DNA of 64,000 nt from Longimicrobium terrae (GCF_014202995.1 NZ_JACHIA010000018.1:56942-120941); one strand, 5' to 3'; numbered from the stretch's first letter, positions 8,640 to 18,214 are shown. Made by a program: numbers and translations. The notes: generated by a model from the letters alone, not told the origin.

Positions 8640-10048
8640 CCCCGTGCTCCCGAAAAGCGCTGGTGCAGTTCGCGCGCGGCCATGTCCAGGTTCCCCGCCC
8701 CCAGCGTCAGGCACAGGTCGCCGCCGCGCAGTTCCGCGGCGACGGCGTCCACCACCTCGGCGCGGACGGGAACGTAGCGCACCGCCACGCCCGCCGCGGT
8801 GGCGGTGTCGACGATCATCTGCCCCGTGACTCCGTCGATGGGCTTTTCCCGCGCGGCGTACACATCGGTCAGAAAAACGACGTCCGCGGCGGCGAGCGCC
8901 TGGCCGAACTCGGCGGCGAAGTCGCGCGTCCGCGAGTACAGGTGCGGCTGAAAGACGGCGACGATGCGCCGGTCCGCGTATCCCGCCCGGGCGGCGCCCA
9001 GCGTGGCCCGCACCTCGGTGGGATGATGGGCGTAATCGTCCACGAACAGGATTCCGGCGGCTTCGCCGATCTGCTCGAAGCGGCGGTCCACCCCGGCGTA
9101 CGACGCGAGTCCCTTTGCGATGGCGTCCCACTCCGCGCCGAAGCGGCGGCCCACGGCGATGGCGGCCAGCGCGTTGCGCACATTGTGCTCGCCCGGCGCG
9201 TTCAGCCGCGCGGTGCCCAGGACCACGCCGCGCTCGCGGACGGTGAACTCGGCGCCGGACGGGCTCAGCCGCAGATCTTCGGCGCGCAGCATGGAGCCGG
9301 CGTTCAGCCCGTACGTCATCACCCGCTCGGGGCCGCCGGGGAGCCGCGCCGCCAGCCGCGCCGCGCCGTGGTCGTCCGCGCAGCAGGCGATGAGCCCGTC
9401 GTCCGGCACCGAGGCAGCGAAGATGTCGAACGCCTCCTCGATGGCCTGCAGCGAGCCGTAGATGTCCAGGTGATCGGCTTCCAGGGTGGTGACGACGGCC
9501 ACGTTGGGGCGAAGCTGGTGGAAGGAGCGGTCGTATTCATCCGCCTCCACCACGTACACCCGGTCGCCGCCGGGATGCAGGTTGCCGTTCCACGCGGGAA
9601 CGCGCGCGCCCACGAAGCCGGTGGGGTTCACCCCGGCCGCGGCGAGCACGGCGGTGGTGAGGGTGGTGGTGGTCGTCTTTCCGTGCGTCCCCGCGATGCC
9701 CACGACGGTGCCGTGGTTGACGATGGCGCCCAGCGCCTCGGCCCGCTTGAGGACCGGGATGCCGCGGGCGCGCGCGGCGGCGAGTTCCGGATGGTCGTCG
9801 GGGACGGCGGCGGTCATCACCAGCGCCGCGCAGTCGGCGGCGTGGGACGCATCGTGGCCCTGGTAGACGACCGCGCCGCGCTCTTCCAGCCGCTGCGTCG
9901 CCGGGCCGGGGGACGAGTCGCACCCGGTGACCCGCGCACCCGCCAGCAGAGCCATCTCGGCCAGCGGCGACATCCCCGCCCCGCCGATCCCCATGAAGTG
10001 GATCGGCCCCTGCTTGGCGAGCTCAACCAGGTCGAATTCGGTGCTCAA
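8636..10048 (-). CDS. murC: MurC, UDP-MurNAc-L-alanine ligase
   Basis: MurC adds L-Ala to UDP-MurNAc, the first amino acid of the stem peptide, in the cytoplasm. Counting from TTG 10048 the protein has 470 residues, the normal length. The Rossmann motif HFMGIGGAGMSPLA is at 17-30, the P-loop GTHGKTT at 120-126, and the Mur ligase signature EADEYDRSF and DDYAHHPTE follow. No ATG or GTG fits, and no good ribosome site precedes TTG 10048. A longer in-frame reading into 10324 would translate a repeat-rich insert and is unlikely to be real. This is the one dcw gene not overlapping its upstream neighbour. Confidence 0.94.
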   Translation of the reverse strand: MSTEFDLVELAKQGPIHFMGIGGAGMSPLAEMALLAGARVTGCDSSPGPATQRLEERGAVVYQGHDASHAADCAALVMTAAVPDDHPELAAARARGIPVLKRAEALGAIVNHGTVVGIAGTHGKTTTTTLTTAVLAAAGVNPTGFVGARVPAWNGNLHPGGDRVYVVEADEYDRSFHQLRPNVAVVTTLEADHLDIYGSLQAIEEAFDIFAASVPDDGLIACCADDHGAARLAARLPGGPERVMTYGLNAGSMLRAEDLRLSPSGAEFTVRERGVVLGTARLNAPGEHNVRNALAAIAVGRRFGAEWDAIAKGLASYAGVDRRFEQIGEAAGILFVDDYAHHPTEVRATLGAARAGYADRRIVAVFQPHLYSRTRDFAAEFGQALAAADVVFLTDVYAAREKPIDGVTGQMIVDTATAAGVAVRYVPVRAEVVDAVAAELRGGDLCLTLGAGNLDMAARELHQRFSGARG

Positions 10049-10128
10049 TGTAACGTCAGCCCAACGCGGGGAAAAGCTTCGCGCGGCGCGGGTTTGCGCC
10101 GGGAACTGCCACGATCTGCAACGAAACT

Positions 10129-10167
10129 GAAGTGCGTGAGTGCGGGGTGCTGAGTGCGTGAGTGCGT
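10129..10167. repeat. Repeat family C, locus 1
   Basis: Tandem-like copies of GTGCGTGAGTGC and shortened forms, just upstream of murC. The same units occur at 55996-56026, in reverse at 56080-56115, and at 57085-57122. Confidence 0.7.
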
Positions 10168-10277
10168 TCGCATCTCCCCAGCGGTCGTTCCCCCGCCCTG
10201 TCTCTCGCCGTACCGGATCTCTCCCGGCGCAACCGGCCCGCGAAACGGACTCCGCGCGGCGCCACCCCACTTGCCGC

Positions 10278-10331
10278 CGCAGTCCGCGCAGGCGGACTTC
10301 GTGCCTTTCCAGCGGCGAATTCATTCGCTCC
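10278..10331. repeat. Repeat family D, copy 1 (murG-murC insert)
   Basis: The hairpin AGTCCGC-GCAG-GCGGACT is followed, about 19 bases later, by the mini-hairpin GCGAAT-TC-ATTCGC. It lies in the roughly 410 bp non-coding insert (10049-10462) that interrupts the dcw operon. Confidence 0.75.
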
Positions 10332-10379
10332 TGGACGGCGGTCGCGCCCTGATCCGCCGAACCTCACCCAACCCGCCCC

Positions 10380-10431
10380 CACAGTCCGCGCAGGCGGACT
10401 TCGCGCCGTTTTTGCCGCGACTTCAGTCGCC
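10380..10431. repeat. Repeat family D, copy 2 (murG-murC insert)
   Basis: The same AGTCCGC-GCAG-GCGGACT hairpin is followed by GCGACT-TC-AGTCGC. Compared with copy 1 the second stem has changed an A-T pair to C-G, keeping the fold. Copy 2 ends about 30 bases after (in transcription, before) the murG stop at 10463. Confidence 0.75.
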
Positions 10432-10462
10432 CGTCCTCAGAGCACGCCTTTGCAGCGCCGTC

Positions 10463-11587
10463 TCAGCGGACCAGCGTCGCGAGCTGGGCGACGATCAGAT
10501 CCGCGGCGTCGGGCTGGCCGCGCTCGCGCGCCTTGGCCGCCACGGCGGCGCGATGCGCGGGATCATCCATCGCCATCACTTCGCGCCACAGGCGTCCGCC
10601 GCCCAGCTCCTGCTCCTGCACCATGACCCCCGCCCCGGCCTCCGCCAGCGCCACGGCGTTGTGGTACTGGTGATTGGCGGCCGCGTGCGGCAGCGGGACG
10701 AGGATGCTGGGGATGCCCCACGCGCACAGCTCCGCGATGGACATGGCGCCCGCGCGGGTGATGGCGAAGTCCGCCGCCGCCAGCGCGCCCGGCATGTCGG
10801 TGATGTACGGCAGCGCGTGCACCCACGACGGATTGCCCAGGTCCTCCAGCCCCTTCTGCACCCGGTCGAAGTTGCCCGTTCCCGCGGCCCACAGGATCTG
10901 GAAGCCTTCCGGCGGCGCGGGAAGCCGTCCCTCGCGAATGCCGCGCAGGTCCGCCAGCAGCGCCTCGTTCACCGGGCGCGCGCCCTGGCTGCCGCCGACG
11001 ACGAGGCACACCGTCCCCGCGGTCAGGCCGAAGCGCGCGCGGGCCGCGGCACGGTCCACGTTGAAGTCCGGCGGCGTGATGGGATTGCCGAAGCGGAACA
11101 CCTGCGTCTTGTCGCCCGGCTTCAGGTACTTGAGCGCTTCGGGGAACGCCAGGTGAAGCTGCCGCACGCGCTTGTCCACCAGCCGCGTCACGAAGCCGGG
11201 ATACGAGTTCTGCTCCTGCACCGCCGCGGGAATGCCGCGCATGATGGCATACGCCACCGCCGGCCCGCTCGCGTATCCGCCCGTGCCCACGACCAGGTTC
11301 GGCTGAAAGCGGCGGAACACGCCGTTCAGCGCGGTAAACGAGCCGAACATGGCCGGCACCAGGCGCCAGTTCTGCCACGGCTTGGCGCGGCGGATGGGCT
11401 CCAGCGGCAGCAGCGCGTGCGGCTCGCCGCGGTCCGGAAGCACGCGCGCCTCCACGCCGCGCTTGGCCCCGATGTACATCACCTCCGAGGCCGGATCCAG
11501 CCGCTTGAAGGCGGCGCCCAGGGCCAGGGCGGGATACAGGTGGCCGCCGGTTCCGCCGCCGGCAAACAGTACGCGTGGGGTGGTCAT
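10463..11587 (-). CDS. murG: MurG, lipid II-forming GlcNAc transferase
   Basis: MurG transfers GlcNAc from UDP-GlcNAc to lipid I on the inner face of the membrane, giving lipid II. The 374-residue GT-B protein starts MTTPRVLFAGGGTGGHLYPA, with the glycine-rich loop at 10-15, a second loop GTGGYASGP near 104-112, and the donor-site region VGGSQGARPVNE and ITRAGAMSIAELCAWGIPSILVPLPHAAANHQ. The ATG overlaps the ftsW stop (ATGA). Confidence 0.97.
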   Translation of the reverse strand: MTTPRVLFAGGGTGGHLYPALALGAAFKRLDPASEVMYIGAKRGVEARVLPDRGEPHALLPLEPIRRAKPWQNWRLVPAMFGSFTALNGVFRRFQPNLVVGTGGYASGPAVAYAIMRGIPAAVQEQNSYPGFVTRLVDKRVRQLHLAFPEALKYLKPGDKTQVFRFGNPITPPDFNVDRAAARARFGLTAGTVCLVVGGSQGARPVNEALLADLRGIREGRLPAPPEGFQILWAAGTGNFDRVQKGLEDLGNPSWVHALPYITDMPGALAAADFAITRAGAMSIAELCAWGIPSILVPLPHAAANHQYHNAVALAEAGAGVMVQEQELGGGRLWREVMAMDDPAHRAAVAAKARERGQPDAADLIVAQLATLVR

Positions 11588-12813
11588 CGGGCTCTTTCGG
11601 GGTCCTTCGCCGCGCGGGCGATACTCAACAGGATGCCCACCGCCGCGAACGAAGTCAGCAGCGCCGACAGGCCGGAAGACATGAACGGCAGCGCCACGCC
11701 GGTCGTCGGCAGCAGCGCCATCGCCACGCCCATGTGCAGAAACGCGGAAACCGCGATCAGGTTGGTCATTCCCAGCGCCACCAGGTAGCCGAAGCGGTCC
11801 GGCGCGCGCGCCGCGATGCGGTAGCCCACGACGAGGAATCCCGCGAAGACGGCCACGACGAACAGGACGCCCAGCAGACCCCACTCCTCCGCGATCATGC
11901 TGAACAGAAAGTCGTTGTGCGATTCCGGAAGAAAGCCGTACTTCTGCCGGCTTTCCCCGAATCCCACCCCGCCCAGCCCGCCGCTGCCGATGGCGATCAG
12001 CGACTGGTGGATCTGGTAGCTCACGTTCCCCGTGTCGTGCGCAGGGTCCAGAAACGCCGCCAGACGCCGGGCGCGGTATCCCTCGCCCGTAATCAGCTTC
12101 CACAGCACGGGAACGGCGAGAAGGCCGAGGAGGATGAAGTGCCCGATGCGCGCCCCGCCCGCGAACAGCACCAGCGCCGCCAGCAGGACCAGCAGGAGCG
12201 CCGCGCTCATGTTCGGCTGCTTCATCACCAGGACGAGGATCGGCAGCCAGACCAGCAGAAAGGGCATCAATCCCTTGCTGAGCGAGTGCAGCCGGTCCGC
12301 CTTCTTTACCGCCATCATCGCCGTCCATACGATCAGCGCGATTTTGGCGAACTCCGACGGCTGAAACTGGATGCCCAGCTTGAGCCACCGGCGCGCACCG
12401 TTCACACGCGGGGCGAGCGCTTCCGTCCCCGGCATCACAACCAGCGCCAGGAGGACGATGACCATCGCCAGCATGGGCCAGGCAAAGCGGCGCAGCTGCC
12501 GGTAATCCACCCGCGACAGCACCGCGGCCAGTACCACGCCGATCCCCGCGCCCATCACCTGCTTGAGGGCGAAGTAGTGGCCCGGCAGGTCGTGCGAAGC
12601 CGCCTCGAACGAGCTGGCGCTGTACATCTCCGTCAGCCCGAAGGCGAACGCCATGGCCGTCAGCGCCACCAGCGCGCGGGCCTCCCACGTCTGCTCGCGC
12701 GGCAAGGCGGCCACGGCGGGCGCGGTGGTGTACGCCCGCTCCCGCGGCGTCACCGGCGGCTGCACGGGGTCCTTGGCGGCGCGGGGCCGGCGCAGGAGCG
12801 CGATGCTGGTCAT
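11584..12813 (-). CDS. ftsW: FtsW, SEDS-family septal peptidoglycan polymerase
   Basis: FtsW is the multi-pass SEDS glycosyltransferase that polymerises lipid II at the septum together with the FtsI-type PBP. The protein has 409 residues with a soluble N-terminal tail of about 45 residues, then about ten membrane segments. Family motifs visible are NGARRWLKLGIQFQPSEFAKI, the large loop ending FLPESHNDFLFSMIAEEWG, and a C-terminal LPFMSSGLSALLTSF. The ATG at 12813 overlaps the murD stop (ATGA). Because it is inside the dcw cluster beside murG it is FtsW rather than RodA. Confidence 0.95.
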   Translation of the reverse strand: MTSIALLRRPRAAKDPVQPPVTPRERAYTTAPAVAALPREQTWEARALVALTAMAFAFGLTEMYSASSFEAASHDLPGHYFALKQVMGAGIGVVLAAVLSRVDYRQLRRFAWPMLAMVIVLLALVVMPGTEALAPRVNGARRWLKLGIQFQPSEFAKIALIVWTAMMAVKKADRLHSLSKGLMPFLLVWLPILVLVMKQPNMSAALLLVLLAALVLFAGGARIGHFILLGLLAVPVLWKLITGEGYRARRLAAFLDPAHDTGNVSYQIHQSLIAIGSGGLGGVGFGESRQKYGFLPESHNDFLFSMIAEEWGLLGVLFVVAVFAGFLVVGYRIAARAPDRFGYLVALGMTNLIAVSAFLHMGVAMALLPTTGVALPFMSSGLSALLTSFAAVGILLSIARAAKDPERAR

Positions 12814-14186
12814 TCCCCTTCTCCCCGGGCCAGCTCGGCGAACCGGCGGCCCCGTTCCTCGTAGTTCCTGAACATGTCGAAGCTGCTGCACGCGGGCGAA
12901 AGCAGCACCGCGTCCCCAGGCCGCGCGACGGACGCGGCGCGGGCCATCACCTCGTCGAATCCGCCCTCGACGTGCTGCACGTCGACGGCGCCGGACAGGT
13001 CCGCCGCGATCTGCGCCCCCGCCTCGCCGAACGCGATCACCGTGCGCACGCGGCCGGCCAGGTCCCCCGCCATCTCCGTGTACGGCTCGCCCTTGTGGCG
13101 CCCGCCCAGCAGAAGCACGGTCGGCCGGCTCATTCCGCGGATGGCGACACGGGTGGAGGCCACGTTGGTCGCCTTGCTGTCGTTCACCCAGAGCACGCCG
13201 CCGCGCTCGGACACGGGCTGCAGGCGGTGCGGCGGCGCCTCGAACCGCGGCAATGCCTCCGCGATCGACTCCGCCGAAGCCCCGGCCAGACGCGCGGCCA
13301 GCGAGGCGGCCAGCGCGTTGGCGATGTTGTGCGGGCCCAGGATGCGCAGCCGGTCCGCGGAGCCGAGCGATTCCGTGCGCCCCGCTTCCGTGCGGATCCG
13401 CAGTTCCCGCCCGTCCATCCACCCGCCCAGCTCGTCGTCCGACTTCGGCATCGACGCGGCGCGGAACCAGTAGCGCGTCCCCGGCGCGTCGCCGATCAAC
13501 GTGGCCGCGCGCTCATCTTCCGCGTTCAGAATCCACCGGCTCGCGTCCGTCGCGTTGCGGAAGAGACGCGCCTTGTCGGCGTAGTAGTCTTCCAGGTCCG
13601 CGTACCAGTCCAGGTGGTCCGGCGCGAGATTCGTCAGCATCCCGATCGCCGGCGTGAACCGGTCGATGCCGCCCAGCTGGAAGGAACTGCACTCGACGAC
13701 ATTCCACGCGGGCTGCGGCTCGCGCAACGCAAGCTCGCTCAGCGCCGTGCCGATGTTGCCGCCCGCGACGGCGTCGATTCCCGCGGCGCGCAGCAGGTGC
13801 TCCGTCAGCGAGGTGACGGTCGTCTTTCCATTCGTCCCCGTGATGCCGATCACCGGGCCGTCCAGCTGCTCGTACGCCAGCTCGATCTCCGGAACGACCG
13901 GCACGCCCTGGATGGCCGGCTCGCGCAGGATCGCGGCGGTCGGCGGAATGCCGGGGGAGAGGACGATCCGCGAGCACGCGGCCAGCTTGGCCAGATCGTG
14001 CCCGCCCGTCTGCGCATCCCCGCCCAGCGCCCGCACCTGATCCGCCGCCGCGCGTGCAGCCTCGCCATCGCCCGCGTCGCTGGCGTACACGTGCGCGCCG
14101 CGGCCCAGGGCCAGGCGCGCCGCGGCCAGTCCGCTGCGCGCCAGCCCCAGCACGCCGATCGTCTGTCCGGCGAACGAACGGCTCAT
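12810..14186 (-). CDS. murD: MurD, UDP-MurNAc-L-Ala D-glutamate ligase
   Basis: MurD adds D-Glu to UDP-MurNAc-L-Ala. From ATG 14186 the protein is 458 residues with a Rossmann-type start VLGLARSGLAAARLAL (12-27), the P-loop GTNGKTT at 116-122, NLAPDHLDWY, and the C-terminal domain motifs NDSKATN and LLLGGRHKG. The start is set by its TGATG overlap with the mraY stop and by family length; an upstream in-frame start would lie inside mraY. Confidence 0.96.
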   Translation of the reverse strand: MSRSFAGQTIGVLGLARSGLAAARLALGRGAHVYASDAGDGEAARAAADQVRALGGDAQTGGHDLAKLAACSRIVLSPGIPPTAAILREPAIQGVPVVPEIELAYEQLDGPVIGITGTNGKTTVTSLTEHLLRAAGIDAVAGGNIGTALSELALREPQPAWNVVECSSFQLGGIDRFTPAIGMLTNLAPDHLDWYADLEDYYADKARLFRNATDASRWILNAEDERAATLIGDAPGTRYWFRAASMPKSDDELGGWMDGRELRIRTEAGRTESLGSADRLRILGPHNIANALAASLAARLAGASAESIAEALPRFEAPPHRLQPVSERGGVLWVNDSKATNVASTRVAIRGMSRPTVLLLGGRHKGEPYTEMAGDLAGRVRTVIAFGEAGAQIAADLSGAVDVQHVEGGFDEVMARAASVARPGDAVLLSPACSSFDMFRNYEERGRRFAELARGEGE

Positions 14187-15295
14187 CAGCGGATCTTGAG
14201 CGTGGCGAAGGCGGCCAGCGCGCACATGATCCCCATCAGCCAGAAGCGGATGATGACCTTGCTCTCATGCCACCCGATCTGCTCGAAGTGGTGATGCAGC
14301 GGCGCCATGCGGAAGATGCGCTTGCCCGTTCCCGTGCGGCGCTTGGTGTACTTGAAGTAGATGGTCTGCGACGCCACGGATAGCGCCTCGGCCACGAACA
14401 CCGCGCCCACGATGGCCAGCAGGAACTCCGCCTTCAGCAGCACCGCCACCGCGCCCAGCACGCCGCCGATGGCCAGCGACCCGGTGTCGCCCATGAACAC
14501 TTCCGCCGGGTGCGCGTTGTACCACAGAAAGCCCATGCATCCGCCGGCCAGCGCCACGCAGAAGATGCCCAGCTCGCCCGCGCCCGGGAGATAAAAGACG
14601 TTCAGGTAGTCCGACGCGTCCACGCGGCCCAGCAGGTACGCGAACACGCCGAACGTGGCCGCCGCGATCCCCGACAATCCCGCCGCCAGGCCGTCCAGCC
14701 CGTCAGACAGGTTCACCGCGTTGCTGCAGCCCACGATGATGAAGGTGACGAACAGCACGTACGTCACCGGGTGAAACCAGACGTGCCAGCTCTTGAAGAA
14801 CGGGATCTGGGTCCACGTGGCGGGAATGGGATCGCTGACGTGGAACACGATCAGCACGATTCCCAGCAGCACGCCGATTCCCGCCTGCCCCAGGATCTTG
14901 TAGCGCCCCTTGAGTCCGCCGGTGTTCTTGCGGACGATCTTCAGATAGTCGTCCAGAAAGCCCACGACGCCCAGCCAGAGCAGCACGACCAGGGCGATGA
15001 CCGTGTACCAGTTGTCCAGCCGCGCCCACAGAAAGGTGGGGATGACGGTGGACAGGATGATGAGCACGCCGCCCATCGTGGGCGTGCCGCTCTTGCCCAG
15101 GTGCGTCTGCGGGCCTTCCGTGCGCACCACCTGCCCTACCTTGAGCATGCGGAGGCGCGAGATGATGGCCGGCCCGAACCAGAATGCGACCAGGAATGCC
15201 GTGACCACCGCCCCCGCCGCCCGGAAGGTGCCGAAGCGGAAGAGGTTGAAGCCGATGTAGTACTGCGCGAACGGGACGAACAGGTGGTAAAGCAC
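14186..15295 (-). CDS. mraY: MraY, phospho-MurNAc-pentapeptide translocase
   Basis: MraY attaches phospho-MurNAc-pentapeptide to undecaprenyl phosphate, making lipid I. The 369-residue protein has about ten membrane helices. Catalytic-type motifs are GVLIILSTV..., the paired Asp region FLDDYLKIVRKN, NAVNLSDGLDGLAAG and FMGDTGSLAIGG, and MAPLHHHFE near the C terminus. It starts with GTG, 7 bases after an AGGAG, four bases beyond the murF stop. Confidence 0.97.
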   Translation of the reverse strand: MLYHLFVPFAQYYIGFNLFRFGTFRAAGAVVTAFLVAFWFGPAIISRLRMLKVGQVVRTEGPQTHLGKSGTPTMGGVLIILSTVIPTFLWARLDNWYTVIALVVLLWLGVVGFLDDYLKIVRKNTGGLKGRYKILGQAGIGVLLGIVLIVFHVSDPIPATWTQIPFFKSWHVWFHPVTYVLFVTFIIVGCSNAVNLSDGLDGLAAGLSGIAAATFGVFAYLLGRVDASDYLNVFYLPGAGELGIFCVALAGGCMGFLWYNAHPAEVFMGDTGSLAIGGVLGAVAVLLKAEFLLAIVGAVFVAEALSVASQTIYFKYTKRRTGTGKRIFRMAPLHHHFEQIGWHESKVIIRFWLMGIMCALAAFATLKIR

Positions 15296-15299
15296 CGGA

Positions 15300-16712
15300 T
15301 TACTCCTGCGAGGAGGCGGTCTGCGCGAAGTCGCGCTCCATCAGCGGAATCCAGCGTTCCAGCGCCACCCCGCGCGAACCCTTGAGCAGGATGGTTTCAC
15401 TTCCCGTCAGCGACGGGCGCAGCGCCTCGTACGCGTCGATCGGGTCCTCCGCGGCGACCAAGCGGCCGCTGAGGTCCGTTCCCTCCGCCAGAAAGGCGGT
15501 CACGAAGTCGCCCGTCGCCACGATGCGGTCGATGCCGTGCCCCACGAGCGCGGCGGCGTGCCCGGCCAGCTCGCGGTGCAGCCGCTCGCCGTGGTCGCCC
15601 AGTTCCCGCATCGTCCCCATGACGGCGATCTTTTCCCCATCGACCGGAACTGAAGCGAGCAGGTCCAGCGCGGCGCGCATGCTGGGCGGATTGGCGTTGT
15701 AGCAGTCCGCCAGCACGCCCAGCGAGCCGATGCGGCGCCACTCGTTGCGCATCTTGGGCGCCTTCATCGCCGCGAATCCCGCGGCGGCGGCTTCCATCGG
15801 CACGCCCCACTCCGCGGCCACGGCCAATGCCAGCAGCGCGTTGCGGACGTTGTGCATCCCCGGGAGGGGGAGATGAAAATCCACGCCCCCGAAGCGGAAC
15901 TCGGTGCTGCCGTCCGACCGCACGCGGATTCCTTCGCGCCCGCCCTCCGGCCGCACGTCCGCGCCTTCGCCCAGGCCGGCGACGCGCACCCGCGACGGCG
16001 CCACGGCCTCGCGCGCGCCCGCGGCCAGCTCTTCCGGCTCTTCCGCCACGATGGCGACGCCGATGTCGCGCAGCGCGTCAAAGATCGACAGCTCCTCGCG
16101 CAGCACGCCCTCGACCGAGCCCAATCCCTCCAGGTGCTCTTCGCCGATGGAGGTGATGAGCGCCGCGTCCGGCTCCACGATGCGCGACAGCAGAACGACC
16201 TCGCCCGGCTCGTTGGTCCCCGTCTCCACGATGACGGCTTCCGCGTCGTCCGGGCAGGCCAGCAGCGTCAGCGGAACGCCCACCTGGTTGTTCAGGTTGG
16301 CGTCCGTGGCGTGGACGCGGAAGGTGCCGCCGAGCGCGGCGCGCAGCAGTTCCTTGGTGGTCGTCTTGCCGTTCGATCCCGCGACGGCGACCACGCGGCC
16401 GCGGAGCGCGCGGCGGCGCTGGCGGCCCAGGGCACCCAGCGCGTGCAGCGTATCAGCGACGACATAGTAGGCGATGTCGGGCGCGCCCTCGGGCACGTGC
16501 GTCACCACGGCTCCGGCCGCGCCCTTTTCGGCGGCCTGCGCCAAGTAGGCGTGGCCGTCGAAGTTGGCGCCCCGCAGCGCCACGAACAGCGATCCGGCGG
16601 GAATGGCGCGCGTGTCGGTGGACACGGCGGAAAATTCAGCGGGCGCACCCGCGGGGGAATCCGTCCCCAGCGCGTGCGCGACCTCGTCGGCGGTCCAGCG
16701 AAAGGGGCTCAA
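15300..16712 (-). CDS. murF: MurF, D-Ala-D-Ala-adding ligase
   Basis: MurF joins D-Ala-D-Ala to the UDP-MurNAc-tripeptide, finishing the cytoplasmic precursor. The protein has 470 residues, with an N-terminal Mur ligase domain (STDTRAIPAGSLFVALRG, 31-48), P-loop GSNGKTT at 112-118, and C-terminal CYNANPPSMRAAL and MGTMRELG. The start is TTG 16712, which shares bases with the murE stop (TTTGA) and is preceded by GGAGGT at 5 bases. Confidence 0.96.
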   Translation of the reverse strand: MSPFRWTADEVAHALGTDSPAGAPAEFSAVSTDTRAIPAGSLFVALRGANFDGHAYLAQAAEKGAAGAVVTHVPEGAPDIAYYVVADTLHALGALGRQRRRALRGRVVAVAGSNGKTTTKELLRAALGGTFRVHATDANLNNQVGVPLTLLACPDDAEAVIVETGTNEPGEVVLLSRIVEPDAALITSIGEEHLEGLGSVEGVLREELSIFDALRDIGVAIVAEEPEELAAGAREAVAPSRVRVAGLGEGADVRPEGGREGIRVRSDGSTEFRFGGVDFHLPLPGMHNVRNALLALAVAAEWGVPMEAAAAGFAAMKAPKMRNEWRRIGSLGVLADCYNANPPSMRAALDLLASVPVDGEKIAVMGTMRELGDHGERLHRELAGHAAALVGHGIDRIVATGDFVTAFLAEGTDLSGRLVAAEDPIDAYEALRPSLTGSETILLKGSRGVALERWIPLMERDFAQTASSQE

Positions 16713-18214
16713 ACCCCACCTCCCTCAGCGTCAGTCAGTTCCGCGAGGATCTCGCGCACGATGATGCGCTCGTCGAAGGGACGCTTCTCCGTTCCGATGA
16801 TCTGATACGTCTCGTGGCCCTTGCCGGCCAGGAGAATCAGATCGTTGGAACTGCCTTCGGTGAGCGCGGTGCGGATGGCCTCGCGGCGGTCGGAAATTCG
16901 CTGGCGGGGTGCACGTCCCATGCCGCGTTCGATGTCATCCAGAATGGCTTCCGGGTCTTCCGTACGCGGGTTGTCGGAGGTCACGATGACCAGGTCCGCG
17001 CCCGCCGCGGCGGCGGCGCCCATCAGCGGCCGCTTCTCCGCGTCGCGGTCTCCGCCCGCGCCGAACACGACGATCACGCGCCCTTTTACGAGCGGCCGCA
17101 CGGCGGCCAGGGCGCGCTCCAGCGCGTCGGGGGTGTGGGCGTAATCCAGCAGCACCGTGGCGCTGCGCGGCGGGCCGGCCACCCGCTCCAGCCGCCCCGG
17201 CACCTGCGGCAGCGTGCCCAGCCGCTCCGCGATGCGCGCCGGGCTCCATCCCAGGCTCCACAGCACGGCGCCGGCCGCGGCCGCGTTGCTCACGTTGAAT
17301 CCGCCGAACAGGGGCAGCGCCACTTCCGCGTCCCCGTCCGGCGTCCGCAGGGTGAACTCCATCCCGCCCGCGCCCACGCGCACGCCCTCGGCCCGCACGT
17401 CCGCCGCGCGCTCCACGCCGAACGTGATCGTCCGCCCGACGGGCGAGCGCACGTCCGCCCACGCGGGATCATCCGCGTTCAGGATCGCCGCGCCGCCGGG
17501 CTTGAGCAGTTCCGTCAGCCGCAGCTTGGCCGCGCGGTACTCCTCCATGGTGACGTGGTAGTCCAGGTGGTCCTGGGTCAGGTTGGTGAAGACGGCCGCA
17601 TCGAAGCGCACCGCCCCCAGCCGCTCCTGGTGCAGCGCGTGGGAGGAGACCTCCATCGCCACACGCATCACGCCATCGTCCGCGAACCGGCGCATCCACC
17701 GCGCGGCGTCCACCGGGCCGGGCGTCGTCAGTCCCTCCGTCCCCGGAATCACCTCGCCGTCCGCGCCGATCGCGCCCAGCGTGCCGACGTAGCCGCTGGG
17801 CCCGTCCGCCGCGAGCAGGTGGCGCAGCATGGCGGCGCTGGTCGTCTTGCCGTTGGTCCCCGTCACCCCGACGAGCGTCATCTCCCGCCACGGATCGCCA
17901 AAGAACTCCGCCGCAGCGAACGCCGTCGCCCGCCGCCCGTCGTTCACGACGATCTGGGGCATTCCGGCCGCTGGATCGATGCGCTCCACCGTCGCTCCCG
18001 CCGCGCCGGAATCCGCCACGGACGGCAGAAAGCGATGGCTGTCGCTCGCCGTGCCGACGACCGCGCAGAAGAGCGTGCCCCGCCCCGCCTCGCGCGAATC
18101 GGAGGTCACGTCCTCCACCACGCGCGCCGCGTCCTCCGCGGACAGACGACCCGCGAGCAGTCCCTCGCGTTCCAGCCGTGCTTCGATGGCGCCCAGCGTG
18201 GACTGGCGGCTCAT
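16709..18214 (-). CDS. murE: MurE, meso-diaminopimelate-adding ligase
   Basis: MurE adds the third stem residue. The 501-residue enzyme has P-loop GTNGKTT at 119-125, EVSSHAL and FTNLTQDHLDYH in the ATPase domain, and DNPR at 414-417. DNPR is the signature of enzymes that add meso-diaminopimelate rather than lysine, so the wall should be A1gamma type. Its ATG overlaps the ftsI stop (ATGA). Confidence 0.97.
   Translation of the reverse strand: MSRQSTLGAIEARLEREGLLAGRLSAEDAARVVEDVTSDSREAGRGTLFCAVVGTASDSHRFLPSVADSGAAGATVERIDPAAGMPQIVVNDGRRATAFAAAEFFGDPWREMTLVGVTGTNGKTTSAAMLRHLLAADGPSGYVGTLGAIGADGEVIPGTEGLTTPGPVDAARWMRRFADDGVMRVAMEVSSHALHQERLGAVRFDAAVFTNLTQDHLDYHVTMEEYRAAKLRLTELLKPGGAAILNADDPAWADVRSPVGRTITFGVERAADVRAEGVRVGAGGMEFTLRTPDGDAEVALPLFGGFNVSNAAAAGAVLWSLGWSPARIAERLGTLPQVPGRLERVAGPPRSATVLLDYAHTPDALERALAAVRPLVKGRVIVVFGAGGDRDAEKRPLMGAAAAAGADLVIVTSDNPRTEDPEAILDDIERGMGRAPRQRISDRREAIRTALTEGSSNDLILLAGKGHETYQIIGTEKRPFDERIIVREILAELTDAEGGGV

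Noticed and set aside
10049..10324. Extension of murC by about 90 residues to 10324
   Set aside because: It would translate the repeat-bearing insert into low-complexity sequence absent from MurC proteins; the family starts at about 10048.
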